A stretch of DNA of 64,000 bases from Mesorhizobium sp. WSM4306 (GCF_007003975.1 NZ_VFTC01000001.1:248001-312000); one strand, 5' to 3'. Numbered from the stretch's first letter, positions 26,501 through 36,454 are shown. Notes: generated by a model not told the origin, from the letters alone. Numbers and translations are program-made.

Positions 26501-26885
26501 CCGCGGCCTGCGGGGGAGTGCCAAAATGATGATCGGCGGCATCTTCGAAGACGAAATCATGGTCCAGCGAAGCGGCAAGCACGTCGTCCATCGCGGCATC
26601 GGCGGTTTCGAAAGCCGGCTCGCGAATCTCGGCGGCAGGCTGGTGAACCTCGGGAGCTGGCTGGCTAGCCTCCATGGAGGCGAGGTCGTCGCCGAACTCG
26701 CCCATCAACTCCTTCTCGAGGTCGATGTCGAAATCGCCCTCGTCCGCAACCTTCTGGACGACCGGCGCCTGTGGTTTGACCGGCTGGCGTGGATCGAAAC
26801 CCATGATCCTGGTCAGTTCCGCGAACGGATCATCCTCGGCGATGTCGTTGTTGTCGGCTGCTCTCAGCTGGGTTCTGTCTGCCAT
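23550..26885 (-). CDS. Giant SPOR-domain membrane protein (FtsN-like layout)
   Basis: The 1111-residue protein has a long acidic N-terminal region (about residues 1-740) without predicted structure, then one transmembrane helix (GLFIAAVVGAVAVIGGLGAF, near 743-763) preceded by KPRRSG, so the N-terminus is cytoplasmic. A Pro/Ala-rich periplasmic linker leads to a C-terminal SPOR domain (about 1036-1111) that binds denuded septal glycan. The cytoplasmic part holds at least five degenerate copies of an acidic motif like DDxxAxSLExxLxLDD. MADRTQLR at 26885 is preferred to an ATG 24 bp upstream. It is upstream of nagZ and probably acts in division. Confidence 0.88.
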   Translation of the reverse strand: MADRTQLRAADNNDIAEDDPFAELTRIMGFDPRQPVKPQAPVVQKVADEGDFDIDLEKELMGEFGDDLASMEASQPAPEVHQPAAEIREPAFETADAAMDDVLAASLDHDFVFEDAADHHFGTPPQAAASAVEPSFAQPAFNEPEFDDDFDTAVASSLENVSPLEDDLPMDDELAASLEQGLLLDDDATDDVAHGVDVAEVAAAPVDDVAFDDDFDNAVSMSLEDELTLDRNVPAQDQYAAPGTQAPVVDAGDHAVADEDFAGHFDDAMADVDMDFAARDFAGQDFEPQAFEAQPVEAEAPEERDLDVSDLETSAPVEIDAPEADEMPAWAAEASPSDEAAHEAFDDLDLSIDDAVADHEPAAEVAAAPVQPAPVQEAPVAHAYVAPAVVATSAAPAADERTLEDELNALLGAMTTPRPAPVIEPTRAYEPVVAVQRSAAAPAAPADNLDWDLDEHAPAQAPQAAATQNDAEFDDLLAGDLEGHEPEIEFDDHAFDAALAKGIDLGDDDTAAPVAGDWRSTPPEPARSWSRVTPTPAQPSFAAQPQPSFAEQPSMPAAAAPTYRDQPVAAAAYVAPTPTRQAPPQAYDEMPDVETVDVPERVVAIADDLDIPELNFQEDEPAAYDDIDAEFAGLLTDMNAVEVAQPQAAARNAGYDDDSYSSGFNSGHELDQRAYAARPAEVLAATKNAYAGAAGGFDMGDLPGSQPVSRADDFAVDELDYDPDLDEAMAVPGLAEQEAAKPRRSGLFIAAVVGAVAVIGGLGAFALSFGGKGGSDAPVIVKADNAPIKVKPENPGGAVVPNQDNKVYDAVAKGTKPAEPVQEKLVTSTEEPVDVKAKEPESRVVDLSPDETDAAPGTDAAGNPDAAGNPDAAAAPAPKSEDRIAQVLQEADKNPDTVAVAPRKVRTMVVKPDGSLVAREDPAPAAPQVAAAEPLDPAPQHVAPSADAEQTGTVAPATDQANSDQASAETAKPIKPVKPAAAPKVETQSANTPDTVAVAPQRPSDQPVDVVGEVKPDQVASIPAAASTSGGGSWSMQIASQPTVESAQANYADLQRRYGNVLAGRTANIVKAEIAGKGTFYRVRVPAQSRNDAINLCTSYKAAGGNCFVSR

Positions 26886-26988
26886 TATTGTTCCCGAACT
26901 CGCACTCATTCGGACGCCATGGACGTCGCGTAGGGTTGGCCCTTACCAGCGCAATGTGGGCAAATGGTGACAGGTGTTTTAGTCAAAC

Positions 26989-28752
26989 CTAACGCATTTC
27001 GGTGGGCGCATCAGCCCCAATCAGCGTCAGGCCGGAGGTCAAAACATCCGAAACAGCCTGCACCAGCCCTAGTCTGGCATGCGTCAATTGTCGGTCGTTA
27101 ACCTTAACAAAACGTAAGTCTGGATTATCGGTGCCCCGATTCCAGTGGCCATGAAAGCTGGAGGCCAGATCGTAGAGGTAGAATGCCAGCCGATGCGGCT
27201 CCAGCGCAAGAGCCGCGGATTCGATCAGCCGGGGATATTCAGCCAGCTTCCGGATCAGCCCGATCTCGCCCTCGTCGGTCAGCGATACCGAGGCGGTCGC
27301 CAGGCTGTTGCGGTCGAAATTGGCTTCGCCAAGCTGCTCGCTCGCCTGCCGGAACACCGAATGGCAGCGGGCCGAGGCGTACTGCACGTAGAACACCGGG
27401 TTGTCCTTGGATTGTTCGGTGACCTTGGCGAAGTCGAAGTCGAGCGGCGCATCGCTCTTGCGATAGAGCATCATGAAGCGGATCGCATCGCGACCCACCT
27501 CCTCCACCACTTCGCGCAGTGTCACGAAGTCACCCGACCGCTTCGACATCCGAACCGGTTCGCCGTCGCGAAACAGCTTCACCAGATTGCACAACAGCAC
27601 GGTCAGCTGGAGCTTCAGATCATCGCCGGAAATCGCCCGCGCCAGCGCTTCCAGCCGTTTGACATAGCCGCCATGGTCGGCGCCCAGCACATAGATCAGG
27701 TCGACAAAGCCGCGATCGACCTTGTCCTTGAGATAGGCGACGTCGGCGGCGAAATAGGTGAACGAGCCGTCGGACTTGACCAGCGCCCGGTCCATATCGT
27801 CGCCGACCGCGGTCGAGCGGAACAAGGTCTGCTCGCGGTCTTCCCAGTCGTCCGGCTTCTCGCCCTTGGGCGGCGGCAGCTTGCCCTTGTAGATATGGCC
27901 CTTCAGCGTCAGATCGTTGATCGCCGAGCGGATCTTCTTGGCGTTGTCGGCATGCAGCGTGCGCTCGGAGAAGAACACGTCGTGATGCACGTTGAGCAGC
28001 GCCAGATCGGCGCGGATCATCGCCATCATCGCATCGATGGTGCGATCCTTGACGATGGCCAGCGCCTCGTCGTCCGGCATCTGCAACAGCTTGCGGCCAA
28101 ATTCCGCGACCAGCGCCTGACCGACCGGAACCAGGTAATCACCGGGGTAGAGACCGGCAGGTATCTCGCCTATGTCGTCACCCAGCGCTTCGCGGTAGCG
28201 CAGAAACGCCGAACGCCCGAGCACGTCGATCTGCGAGCCGGCGTCGTTGATGATGTATTCCTTGGTCACGTCGTAGCCGGCGAAGGCCATCAGATTGGCC
28301 AGCGTGTCGCCGACCACCGCGCCTCGGCAATGACCGACATGCATCGGCCCGGTCGGGTTGGCCGAGACATATTCGACATTGGTCTTGCGGCCACCACCGA
28401 TGGTAGAGCGGCCATAGTTGCGGCCCTGGCCGAGCAGCGCGGTCAGATGCGCCTGCCAGAAAGCGTCCTTGAGCCTGAGATTGACGAAGCCCGGGCCGGC
28501 GACATCGGCGCCAGCGACATCGGCGTCAGCGCGCAGCACTTCCACCAGCCGTTCGGCCAGCGCGCGCGGGTTCTGTCCGGTCGGCTTGGCCAGCACCATC
28601 GCCGCATTGGTGGCGAGATCGCCATGGCTGGCGTCGCGCGGCGGCTCGACGGCGATGCGCGACAGGTCGGGCGAAACGCCATTACTGTCTTTCAAATCAA
28701 GCGCTTCGACGGCTTTTGTGATTCGCGCGCTGAAATCGGCGAAGATGTTCAT
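26989..28752 (-). CDS. argS: Arginyl-tRNA synthetase
   Basis: The 587-residue class I synthetase has the HIGH-type motif ([14 protein letters not shown]) and a KMSKS-type site reading RMSKRSG, as in many ArgRS. The C-terminal helical anticodon domain ends at TEMR. It charges tRNA-Arg and needs tRNA for amino acid activation. It is between dgt and the SPOR gene, all on the minus strand, a conserved alphaproteobacterial order. Confidence 0.97.
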   Translation of the reverse strand: MNIFADFSARITKAVEALDLKDSNGVSPDLSRIAVEPPRDASHGDLATNAAMVLAKPTGQNPRALAERLVEVLRADADVAGADVAGPGFVNLRLKDAFWQAHLTALLGQGRNYGRSTIGGGRKTNVEYVSANPTGPMHVGHCRGAVVGDTLANLMAFAGYDVTKEYIINDAGSQIDVLGRSAFLRYREALGDDIGEIPAGLYPGDYLVPVGQALVAEFGRKLLQMPDDEALAIVKDRTIDAMMAMIRADLALLNVHHDVFFSERTLHADNAKKIRSAINDLTLKGHIYKGKLPPPKGEKPDDWEDREQTLFRSTAVGDDMDRALVKSDGSFTYFAADVAYLKDKVDRGFVDLIYVLGADHGGYVKRLEALARAISGDDLKLQLTVLLCNLVKLFRDGEPVRMSKRSGDFVTLREVVEEVGRDAIRFMMLYRKSDAPLDFDFAKVTEQSKDNPVFYVQYASARCHSVFRQASEQLGEANFDRNSLATASVSLTDEGEIGLIRKLAEYPRLIESAALALEPHRLAFYLYDLASSFHGHWNRGTDNPDLRFVKVNDRQLTHARLGLVQAVSDVLTSGLTLIGADAPTEMR

Positions 28753-28814
28753 GGGTCTTGCTCTGGCGGACTGTGCAGGAGAACCGGCTCATTGGCCGGC
28801 AAATCGCGCCCGCC

Positions 28815-30029
28815 CTAGCTTAAATCGGGCGTATGGTCAAACAGACGGCGGTGTTCCTTCAAGGCGTAGGTGTCCGTCATCCCCGCCAGGAAATCGGCGA
28901 CGCTGCGCGCCTTGATGCGATCCTCGGCCCGGTCGAGCCCTTCGCGCCAGCCGTCCGGCATGGCGCGCGGATCGGCGAAATAGACATCGAACAGGTCGCG
29001 CACGATCTGCTCGGCGTCGCCACGCACGCGCATCACCTCATCGTGCCGGTAGAGGTGCTTGTAGAGAAACGCCTTCAATTCCTTCTCGGTCGCCGCCATC
29101 CCGGCCGAAAACGTCACCATCGTCTCGCCCGCCGCCCGCACCGATTCGGCGCTGTCAGGCTTTATGCGCTCCAGATTGGCGGTGGTCGAAACGATGACAT
29201 CCTCGACCATCATGGTGATCTGACGGCGCATCAGTTCATGGCCGGTGCGCACGTCGTCGAGACCGGGATAGCGTGCGCGCACGCCTCTAAGGATCGATCC
29301 CGGCAGCGCAACCTTTTCCAGCATGTCCAGCGTCAGGAAGCCGGAGCGCAGGCCGTCATCTATGTCGTGGGTGTTGTAGGCGATGTCGTCGGCGATCGCA
29401 GCACACTGCGCCTCGATGCCGGCGAAACGGTCGAGTTCGAGGTCGTGCAGTTCGGAATAATCGCGGATTGCCTGCGGCACCGGGCCCTTCAGGCCTTTTC
29501 CCTTGGCATCGGTCAGCGGGCCATTGTGCTTGACCAGGCCTTCCAGCGTCTCCCACGTCAGGTTCAGCCCGTCGAACTCGGCATAGCGCCGCTCCAGCCG
29601 CGTCACCACGCGCAGCGACTGCGCATTGTGGTCGAAGCCGCCCCATTGGGACATCCGCTCGTTAAGCGCGTCCTCGCCGGTATGGCCGAACGGCGTGTGG
29701 CCGAAATCGTGGACCAGGGCGACTGCTTCGGCCAGATCCTCGTCGCCGCGCAATGCTCGCGCCAAAGCCCGCGCGATCTGCGCCACCTCGATCGAATGCG
29801 TCAGCCGGGTGCGATAGTGGTCGCCTTCATGCGCCACGAACACCTGCGTCTTGTGCTTCAATCGGCGGAAGGCGGTGGAATGGATGATGCGGTCGCGGTC
29901 GCGCTGGAACGGCGTGCGGGTCGGGCTCTCAACCTCGTCGTAGAGCCGCCCGCGCGACTTGGCCGGATCGCTGGCATAGGCCGCGCGCGGCCGATAGCCG
30001 AACCCAATGTCGCCAAGCTCATTTGTCAT
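28815..30029 (-). CDS. dgt: Deoxyguanosinetriphosphate triphosphohydrolase-like protein
   Basis: The 404-residue HD-domain enzyme hydrolyses dNTPs to nucleoside and triphosphate. The metal motif is spread over [13 protein letters not shown] and [16 protein letters not shown] (H..HD..D type). ATG 30029 starts the protein at [15 protein letters not shown], the family N-terminus; the longer frame would run into erpA. It is divergent from erpA with 76 bp between the start codons and is followed by argS. Confidence 0.93.
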   Translation of the reverse strand: MTNELGDIGFGYRPRAAYASDPAKSRGRLYDEVESPTRTPFQRDRDRIIHSTAFRRLKHKTQVFVAHEGDHYRTRLTHSIEVAQIARALARALRGDEDLAEAVALVHDFGHTPFGHTGEDALNERMSQWGGFDHNAQSLRVVTRLERRYAEFDGLNLTWETLEGLVKHNGPLTDAKGKGLKGPVPQAIRDYSELHDLELDRFAGIEAQCAAIADDIAYNTHDIDDGLRSGFLTLDMLEKVALPGSILRGVRARYPGLDDVRTGHELMRRQITMMVEDVIVSTTANLERIKPDSAESVRAAGETMVTFSAGMAATEKELKAFLYKHLYRHDEVMRVRGDAEQIVRDLFDVYFADPRAMPDGWREGLDRAEDRIKARSVADFLAGMTDTYALKEHRRLFDHTPDLS

Positions 30030-30105
30030 GGCTGATGCCGCCGCAGTTGACTTGCCCCTTCCCGCTTCATACCTATCATGTGAAACCGAAAGCAAGGTGA
30101 CGCCC

Positions 30106-30453
30106 ATGGGCGCTGATGCCAAGACTGCCATGAAAGTCGAAATGACCGACTCCGCCGCCAGGCGGATTGCGAAAATCGTGTCTGGCGAAGCCGGCAAGAC
30201 GGCGCTGCGCGTCTCCGTCGAAGGCGGCGGCTGCTCCGGCTTTTCCTACAAGTTCGACCTGGTCGATACCCGCAACGACGACGACGTCGCCATTGAGAAG
30301 GACGGTGCCACCGTGCTGATCGACGACCTCTCGCTGGTCTATATGGGCGGCTCGGTGATCGACTTCGTCGACGATCTGATGGGTCAGTCGTTCCAGATCC
30401 GCAACCCGAATGCAGTCGCCTCCTGCGGCTGCGGCACCAGTTTCTCCATTTAA
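30106..30453 (+). CDS. erpA: Iron-sulfur cluster insertion protein ErpA
   Basis: The 115-residue A-type carrier has the three conserved cysteines in GGGCSGF and CGCGTSF. It hands Fe-S clusters to apoproteins such as IspG/IspH and respiratory enzymes. AAGGTGA 5 bp before ATG 30106 sets the start; a longer frame from 30007 would overlap dgt. The VOC-family gene begins 5 bp after the stop. Confidence 0.94.
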   Translation: MGADAKTAMKVEMTDSAARRIAKIVSGEAGKTALRVSVEGGGCSGFSYKFDLVDTRNDDDVAIEKDGATVLIDDLSLVYMGGSVIDFVDDLMGQSFQIRNPNAVASCGCGTSFSI

Positions 30454-30457
30454 TCAG

Positions 30458-30850
30458 ATGCCTGCGATCGGCGCGGTCCGTCAGGTCGCGCTGTCGGCCG
30501 GGCGCGATCTCGACGTGACCCTGGCCTTCTGGCGCGACGTGCTCGGCCTGGGTGTTCACGCCCGCTACGATCCGCCCGGCATGGCCTTCATCATGGCCGG
30601 CCCTGTGCGGCTGCTGTTCACCGACGGCGTGCCGGCCGGCACCGTCTATCTCGACATAACAGGGCTCGAAGCCTTCCACGCTGATGCGAAAGCCGCCGGC
30701 GTTCCCTTCACCGCACCGCCCGCACTTGTCCACCACGATACCGAAGGCACGTTCGGGCCAGCGGGGGAAAGCGAGTGGATGGCCTTTCTAAAGGACTCGG
30801 CAGGCAATACGATCGGGCTTGTCGAACGTCTCCCGCCCGAACATCCCTGA
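30458..30850 (+). CDS. VOC / glyoxalase-superfamily protein
   Basis: The 130-residue protein has the paired beta-alpha-beta-beta-beta modules of the vicinal oxygen chelate fold (DVTLAFWRDVLGLGVHARYD, then EWMAFLKDSAGNTIGLVE). Such proteins are glyoxalases, dioxygenases or antibiotic-binding proteins; the metal ligand set here is incomplete for glyoxalase I. It sits 5 bp after erpA and 8 bp before xthA, so it is part of one operon. Confidence 0.83.
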   Translation: MPAIGAVRQVALSAGRDLDVTLAFWRDVLGLGVHARYDPPGMAFIMAGPVRLLFTDGVPAGTVYLDITGLEAFHADAKAAGVPFTAPPALVHHDTEGTFGPAGESEWMAFLKDSAGNTIGLVERLPPEHP

Positions 30851-30857
30851 GGCCGCC

Positions 30858-31652
30858 ATGAAAATCGTCACCTGGAACATCAATGGCGTTCGCGCCCGCC
30901 TCGGCAACCTCACCCATTGGCTGACCGAAAGCCAGCCCGACATCGTCTGCCTGCAGGAGATCAAGACGGTCGACGAGCAGTTCCCGCGCGCCGAGATCGA
31001 GGCGCTGGGCTACAATGTCGAAACCCACGGCCAGAAAGGCTTTAACGGCGTCGCTCTGCTGTCGAAGCTGCCCTTCGACGAGGTCATCAGAGGCTTGCCG
31101 GGCGACGACACGGATGAGCAGGCGCGCTTCATCGAGGGCGTGTTCTCGACCGATCAGGGCGCGTTGCGCGTCGCCTCGCTCTATCTGCCCAACGGCAACC
31201 CGATCGATGATGACAAGAAGTTCCCCTACAAGCTGTCCTGGATGGAGCGGCTGCAGCGCTGGGCCGAGCAGCGCCTGCTTCTGGAAGAGGCGCTGGTGCT
31301 CGCCGGTGACTACAATGTCATCCCCGAACCTATCGACGCGCGCTTCCCCGAGAACTGGCTTGGCGATGCGCTGTTCCAGCCGCAGACGCGGCAGGCCTTC
31401 CGGCGGCTGAAGAATCTCGGCTTCACCGAGGCGGTGCGCGCCGTCACCGACGCTGCCGACGTCTACACGTTCTGGGATTACCAGGCCGGCGCCTGGCAGA
31501 AGAACAACGGCATTCGCATCGACCATCTGCTGTTGTCGCCCGAAGCCGCCAACCGCTTTTCCTCAGCCTCGATCGAAAAGCACGTGCGCGCCTGGGAAAA
31601 ACCGTCCGACCATGTGCCGGTGGCGATCGATCTGACGTTGCTGCCGGCCTGA
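30858..31652 (+). CDS. xthA: Exodeoxyribonuclease III
   Basis: The 264-residue Xth-type AP endonuclease and 3'-exonuclease cuts at abasic sites and cleans 3' ends. Motifs present: WNINGVRAR, LQEIKT (catalytic Glu), GDYNVIP and the C-terminal SDHVPVAID (His). Start ATG 30858 follows GAGGCC, 8 bp after the VOC gene. Confidence 0.95.
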   Translation: MKIVTWNINGVRARLGNLTHWLTESQPDIVCLQEIKTVDEQFPRAEIEALGYNVETHGQKGFNGVALLSKLPFDEVIRGLPGDDTDEQARFIEGVFSTDQGALRVASLYLPNGNPIDDDKKFPYKLSWMERLQRWAEQRLLLEEALVLAGDYNVIPEPIDARFPENWLGDALFQPQTRQAFRRLKNLGFTEAVRAVTDAADVYTFWDYQAGAWQKNNGIRIDHLLLSPEAANRFSSASIEKHVRAWEKPSDHVPVAIDLTLLPA

Positions 31653-31722
31653 TAGCTGCCGAACCCTGATATCGCCACAATCGCGCCATTCAGTCGGAAA
31701 TCAGCATGTCGGCTGGGGTTCC

Positions 31723-32022
31723 ATGACCATACGATTCCTTCTTTGTCCAATCGGCCTGGCATTTGCCATGGCTGCACCCGCAGCGGCCTTCGCCGACCAG
31801 CAGTGTCTGGCCAATGGCAAGTCGTACGAGATCGGCCAGGTCGCTTGCCTGACGGTTTCCGACCAGAGCCACATGGCCCGCTGCGACCTCGTGCTCAACA
31901 ACACCTCATGGACGAAGATCGGCGACACCTGCCCTGACAGCACGATGAAGCCTCACCTGCACGTCACGCCAATCTCGATGCCGGTACACAGAGCGGTGCC
32001 GGCGGAACCCACCGAGAACTGA
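31723..32022 (+). CDS. Small secreted Cys-containing protein of unknown function
   Basis: The 99-residue protein has a clear signal peptide (hydrophobic residues 4-18, cleavage near AAAFA) and a mature part of about 75 residues with four cysteines, which could form two disulfides. No family was recognised. It is 70 bp after xthA and convergent with exoR, with 28 bp between the stops, so both transcripts end in the same small gap. Confidence 0.7.
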   Translation: MTIRFLLCPIGLAFAMAAPAAAFADQQCLANGKSYEIGQVACLTVSDQSHMARCDLVLNNTSWTKIGDTCPDSTMKPHLHVTPISMPVHRAVPAEPTEN

Positions 32023-32050
32023 TTTTCCGATTGTTTTGAGGCGGGCAACC

Positions 32051-32875
32051 TTACTGGTCGCCGCCGCCCTTGGTGAGAATATCGTCGGCCAGCGATATGG
32101 CGGTGCGGCGGTCGGCTTCGCCGGCGGCGGCAAACGCCTCTTCCTGCATGCCGCGGATCCACGGCTGGTCGGCTGGCGAGGCGCGTTCGAGCGCGGCCGT
32201 CATCATCGCCAGCCCGCGCACGATCTTGCCGCTCTGGAACAGAAGATTGCCGAGCGTCGCCTGGGCGCCGGCATGGCCTTTTTCGGCAGCAAGCTGGAAC
32301 CAGCGGCCGGCCTGCTTGACGCTGGCCTTCACGCCGCCCTCGCCCTTCAGGAACATCTGGCCCATCTCGAACTGGGCGTTCGGATTGCGGTAATTGGCGG
32401 CCGCGCGCATGTAATATTCCTGCGCCGCGACCTCGTTTTCCTCGACCGGGCTGCCGGGTATGCCGGTCCTGAGATAGTCGCCCAGCGCCACCAGCGCGTC
32501 GGAGACATAGCTTTCCTCCGGCGATCCTGGCTCGACATCCTGATCGACGATCTCGGAGAAGAATTTGAAGGCCGCATAGTCGTCGCGGGTCACGCCGTCG
32601 CCTTCGGCATACATGCGCGCGAGCTTCCAGGTGGCGCCGATCTGGCCGTTTTCGGCGGCGTATTTATAGGCCTCGACCGCCTGTTCCTTGTGGCCGCTCT
32701 TGTAGGCGGAGAAGCCGAACTGGAACACGGCCCACGGGCTCGATTGCGGCTTCACGCCGGTCTTGTCGTCGAACACCTTGTCGTCGAAGGCCATGGCCTG
32801 GCCCACGGCGCCAAAGATCGCAACAGCGACCAGTGCCGGAAGGACAGACGACCTCAACAACTCAGATATCCGCAT
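32051..32875 (-). CDS. exoR: Exopolysaccharide-production negative regulator ExoR
   Basis: The 274-residue periplasmic protein has a signal peptide (cleavage near GQAMAF) and Sel1-like repeats ([20 protein letters not shown], then [21 protein letters not shown]). The end [13 protein letters not shown] also matches rhizobial ExoR. In Sinorhizobium, ExoR binds the ExoS kinase and keeps ExoS/ChvI off; its proteolysis turns on succinoglycan and turns off motility. The start lies inside the 3' end of ilvD (14-bp overlap with ATG 32875; 35 bp if GTG 32896 is used). Neither start has a strong ribosome binding site. Confidence 0.9.
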   Translation of the reverse strand: MRISELLRSSVLPALVAVAIFGAVGQAMAFDDKVFDDKTGVKPQSSPWAVFQFGFSAYKSGHKEQAVEAYKYAAENGQIGATWKLARMYAEGDGVTRDDYAAFKFFSEIVDQDVEPGSPEESYVSDALVALGDYLRTGIPGSPVEENEVAAQEYYMRAAANYRNPNAQFEMGQMFLKGEGGVKASVKQAGRWFQLAAEKGHAGAQATLGNLLFQSGKIVRGLAMMTAALERASPADQPWIRGMQEEAFAAAGEADRRTAISLADDILTKGGGDQ

Positions 32876-34586
32876 AGCAATGTGTTTCTTTGGCACCGCC
32901 GGGATGGGTGACCGCGCCGTCGCGGGCAGGCCCTACCGTCTGTGCGTATTTCCAGATCGCGCCCGACTGATAGTCGGTCGTGCGCGCCTTCCAAGCCTTC
33001 GCCCTCGTCGCCAGTTCAGCCTCGGACAGGTCGACCTCGATCGTGCCTTTGGTTGCGTCGATCGAGATCACATCGCCGTCTTTCAAGAGCCCGATCGGTC
33101 CGCCGACGGCAGCTTCGGGCCCGACATGGCCGATGCAGAACCCGCGCGTCGCGCCCGAGAAGCGGCCGTCGGTGATGAGGGCCACCTTGCCGCCCATGCC
33201 CTGGCCGTAGAGGGCCGCCGTCGTCGACAGCATCTCGCGCATGCCCGGGCCGCCGCGCGGACCTTCGTAGCGGATGACGAGAACCTCGCCTTCCCTGTAG
33301 TTGCGGTGCGTGACAGCCTCGAAACATTCCTCTTCCGAATCGAAACAGCGTGCCGGGCCTGAGAATTTCAGCTCCGTCATGCCCGCGACCTTCACGATCG
33401 CGCCTTCGGGGGCAAGGTTGCCCTTCAAGCCCACGACACCGCCGGTTTGGGTGATCGGTCGGTTGGCGGGACGGACCACATCTTGGCTATCATTCCAGGC
33501 AACATGTTCCATGTTTTCGGCCAAAGTACGGCCAGTCACGGTCAGGCAATCGCCATGCAAGTAGCCGTGGTCGAGCAGCGTCTTCATCAGCAGCGGAATG
33601 CCGCCGGCCTCGAACATGTCCTTGGCAACATATTTACCGCCCGGCTTGAGGTCGGCGATGTAGGGGGTCTTTTCGAAAATCGCGGCGACGTCGAACAGGT
33701 CGAACTTGATCCCTGCCTCATGCGCGATGGCCGGCAGGTGCAAAGCCGCATTGGTCGAGCCGCCGGTGGCCGAAACCACGGTCGCTGCATTCTCCAGGGC
33801 CTTCAGCGTAACGATGTCGCGCGGCCGGATGTTTTTGGCGATCAGCTCCATGATCTTTTCGCCGGAGGCGAAATTGAAGCGGTCGCGCATCTCGTAAGGC
33901 GCCGGCGCACCACAGGAATAGGGCAACGCCAGGCCGATCGCCTCGGCGACGGTGGCCATGGTGTTGGCGGTGAACTGGGCGCCGCAGGAGCCGGCCGAGG
34001 GACAGGCGGCCTGCTCGATCTCGAGCAACTCGGCGTCGCTGACCGTGCCGACCGAATGCTGGCCGACGGCTTCGAACACATCCTGCACGGTGATCTGGCG
34101 GCCGCGATAGCTGCCGGGCAGGATCGAGCCGCCATAGATGAAGATCGACGGCACGTTGAGCCGCACCATGGCCATCATCATGCCGGGCAGCGACTTGTCG
34201 CAGCCGGCGAGGCCGACCAATGCGTCGTAGCAATGGCCGCGCATGGTGAGTTCGACCGAATCGGCAATGACATCGCGCGACACCAGCGACGACTTCATGC
34301 CCTGGTGGCCCATGGCGATGCCATCGGTGACGGTGATGGTGCAGAATTCGCGCGGCGTGCCGTTGGCGGCCGCGACCCCCTTCTTGACGACCTGTGCCTG
34401 GCGCATCAGCGAGATGTTGCAAGGTGCCGCTTCGTTCCAGCAGGAGGCGACGCCGACCAGAGGCTGCGCGATCTCGGCCGCCGACAGGCCCATGGCATAG
34501 AGATACGAGCGATGCGGCGCACGCGCCGGGCCGACGGTCACATGGCGGCTAGGCAGCTTGGCCTTGGAAATGACTCTGGCGTCCAT
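32862..34586 (-). CDS. ilvD: Dihydroxy-acid dehydratase
   Basis: The 574-residue Fe-S enzyme converts dihydroxy-isovalerate and dihydroxy-methylvalerate to keto acids in Val, Ile and Leu synthesis. Cluster cysteines lie in [17 protein letters not shown] and [14 protein letters not shown] 34586 ([14 protein letters not shown]) is the family start; the longer frame adds 52 unlikely residues. The 3' end overlaps exoR. Confidence 0.96.
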   Translation of the reverse strand: MDARVISKAKLPSRHVTVGPARAPHRSYLYAMGLSAAEIAQPLVGVASCWNEAAPCNISLMRQAQVVKKGVAAANGTPREFCTITVTDGIAMGHQGMKSSLVSRDVIADSVELTMRGHCYDALVGLAGCDKSLPGMMMAMVRLNVPSIFIYGGSILPGSYRGRQITVQDVFEAVGQHSVGTVSDAELLEIEQAACPSAGSCGAQFTANTMATVAEAIGLALPYSCGAPAPYEMRDRFNFASGEKIMELIAKNIRPRDIVTLKALENAATVVSATGGSTNAALHLPAIAHEAGIKFDLFDVAAIFEKTPYIADLKPGGKYVAKDMFEAGGIPLLMKTLLDHGYLHGDCLTVTGRTLAENMEHVAWNDSQDVVRPANRPITQTGGVVGLKGNLAPEGAIVKVAGMTELKFSGPARCFDSEEECFEAVTHRNYREGEVLVIRYEGPRGGPGMREMLSTTAALYGQGMGGKVALITDGRFSGATRGFCIGHVGPEAAVGGPIGLLKDGDVISIDATKGTIEVDLSEAELATRAKAWKARTTDYQSGAIWKYAQTVGPARDGAVTHPGGAKETHCYADI

Positions 34587-34822
34587 ACTCTTCCTTGCCG
34601 CGGGCGGTGCGGCCTGCCTCATCGCCGAGCCTTCTGGCGCGTGTCCCGAGACAAATTCGAGGTGCGCCGGGTTTATGGCGGGAAATAGGCAATTTCTTCG
34701 GACAGGGTCGTAGCGCAGGCGTTGGCCGGGAACTGTTGCCAAAACGTCACAATCGCGAGAGGCGAAAGTGATGAGGGATTTGCAACGCCAGCGCGTGGCG
34801 GCACGGCACCGTGCCTCAACGA

Positions 34823-34850
34823 AAAAGGTCGGGCAAAAGCCCGGCCTTTT
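34823..34850 (-). terminator. Rho-independent terminator of the FadL-type gene
   Basis: AAAAGGTCGGGC (34823-34834) pairs with GCCCGGCCTTTT (34839-34850), one G-T wobble, with a 4-base loop. The minus-strand copy is followed by a T-run. It lies 19 bp after the FadL-type stop. The symmetric A and T tracts would let it work in both directions. Confidence 0.88.
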
Positions 34851-34868
34851 GTGTGGATTTTCAGAGCC

Positions 34869-36095
34869 TTAGAACTTGATCTTGACGCCGCCAGAAATGG
34901 CCGTGACCAGATCGTTGCCGAAATCATAGCTGACGTCGGTGCCGGCTTGGTATCCGTTGTCGCCATTCACGACCCCTGAATGGCCGCTGGTCAGGACGCC
35001 GACCGCGCCGGCCAGACGCACTTCGATATTGCGCGAAGGCGTGTAGGCGACGCCGCCGCCCAGCGTCCAGGTGTCGGTCTGCGAGCCGTAGCCGTGTGAT
35101 GTGCCACGATCCCAGGAAAGCTGGCCGGCCGCGCTCCACTGGTCGTTGAATTTGTGTCCAACGCCGCCGGAAACCGTCCAACCATCACGATACATCAGGT
35201 CGAGTGAGGTGACCTGTCCCGGACCGTTGGTGAAACAAGCTGAAGATGGAACACCTACTGGGCAGATCGGAACACTTTGCAGAACGCTCCAGTTAACCCA
35301 CTTGATCGAGCCGAAGGCGAGCCATCCGGGCGCGATACCCGACTGCAGCTTCAACTCCACCACATCCGGCATGTACTGCGTCGAGCCGTAGATCGGGAAA
35401 GCGGGGACGCCAACATTCGTCAGATCCAGCGTGCCCGAGATATTGTCGAGTTTGACCTTCGAATTGTAGACGAGGCTCGCGCGCAACGCGATGTCAGGAA
35501 TTTCATAGGCGATGCCGGCGCGCCAGCCCCAGCCGCTGCTCTTCAGATCGACACGACCAGTACCGCCGAAGTCGGGCACCAGCGGCGACACCAGGTCTTC
35601 CTTGAAGCCATAGACTTCCTGATAGTAGACGCCGCCTATGAAGCGAACCTGGCCTTTGCCGGCATCCATCTTGTAAGAACAAGTGCCGGCGTAGTTGTTG
35701 CTCTTGATGTCAGTTTCGATGTTGGACTCGGATCCGGCCCACAGACCCGGATTTGTGTGCGCGCCCCACGGCTGGGAATAGTCGAACATGCAGTCGACGC
35801 CCTTGACGACCTCGGCCTTGACGCCGATGCGCGGCACCCAGTAGCTCTTGCTGTCTTTCGCCGTGCTGCCCAGGAATGTCAGATTGCCGTCACTCGGATC
35901 GGTATCGACCGCGTTCTTGAGCTTACGCTCCGGCATCACATAGGTCGCCTCGGCTTCCGTGGCGAAGGGTGCCGGATCGAACAGAAGGTCGATGTCGTAG
36001 CCGCCGCGCTCGATGCCGCCGGCGTGCACGGACCCGATCAGACCCAGCGAAAAACACCCCGCCCCCAGCAGTGTTTTCAAACGCAAATTGTTCAT
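34869..36095 (-). CDS. Outer-membrane FadL/OmpP1-type transport protein
   Basis: The 408-residue outer-membrane protein has a signal peptide (cleavage after SVHA) and a beta-barrel pattern ending in an aromatic residue (VKIKF). FadL-type channels pass long-chain fatty acids or other hydrophobic compounds. An internal C...C segment (PICPVGVPSSACF) could form a disulfide. It is a single gene with its own terminator and a 359-bp upstream gap. Confidence 0.85.
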   Translation of the reverse strand: MNNLRLKTLLGAGCFSLGLIGSVHAGGIERGGYDIDLLFDPAPFATEAEATYVMPERKLKNAVDTDPSDGNLTFLGSTAKDSKSYWVPRIGVKAEVVKGVDCMFDYSQPWGAHTNPGLWAGSESNIETDIKSNNYAGTCSYKMDAGKGQVRFIGGVYYQEVYGFKEDLVSPLVPDFGGTGRVDLKSSGWGWRAGIAYEIPDIALRASLVYNSKVKLDNISGTLDLTNVGVPAFPIYGSTQYMPDVVELKLQSGIAPGWLAFGSIKWVNWSVLQSVPICPVGVPSSACFTNGPGQVTSLDLMYRDGWTVSGGVGHKFNDQWSAAGQLSWDRGTSHGYGSQTDTWTLGGGVAYTPSRNIEVRLAGAVGVLTSGHSGVVNGDNGYQAGTDVSYDFGNDLVTAISGGVKIKF

Positions 36096-36454
36096 GGAGG
36101 TCCTCCCCGAAATACTAGTGCGTCAAGCTAGAACCAATTCGGGTTAACGGCGCAACAATGAATTCAGATAACGTACTTGTACACTTGAGCCGGCTGCCTG
36201 TCCGGCTCAGCGGCAGATCCAAAAGCCAGGCCGAAAAACGGCTTTCCGGGGGTAAATCGGCGAAAAACTATGTGAAACCTGTCACAAAAAGCTCAAAAAC
36301 AAGCCCTTTCGGGGCTATTTGGCCTGATTGTTACATTATGGCAACAATGGGGCCAAAACTTTCCGTTTACGTCAATATTCACGCAACGGAATGCCTGTTT
36401 TTCGGCCAAAAGCGCCGCTGCGAAGTATGCGGCGGGGCGCGCGAATCCGGCAAC
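36096..36454. other. 359-bp intergenic region between the FadL-type gene and valS
   Basis: No gene is supported here. The region must hold the FadL-type promoter on the minus strand. A hairpin (TGAGCCGG 36186-36193 with CCGGCTCA 36202-36209) and a weaker one (AGCCC 36302-36306 with GGGCT 36312-36316) are visible. The part from 36260 to 36400 is AT-richer than its surroundings. No riboswitch or leader peptide was recognised. Confidence 0.5.

Noticed and set aside
24882-26933. 683-codon plus-strand frame opposite the SPOR gene
   Set aside because: It is antisense to the acidic repeats of the SPOR protein and consists mainly of Arg, Gly, Val and Ile, as expected from reading Asp, Glu and Ala codons backwards.
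36096-36454. T-box or riboswitch before valS or the FadL-type gene
   Set aside because: valS is transcribed towards this gap, not from it, and no T-box element or known riboswitch core was seen.
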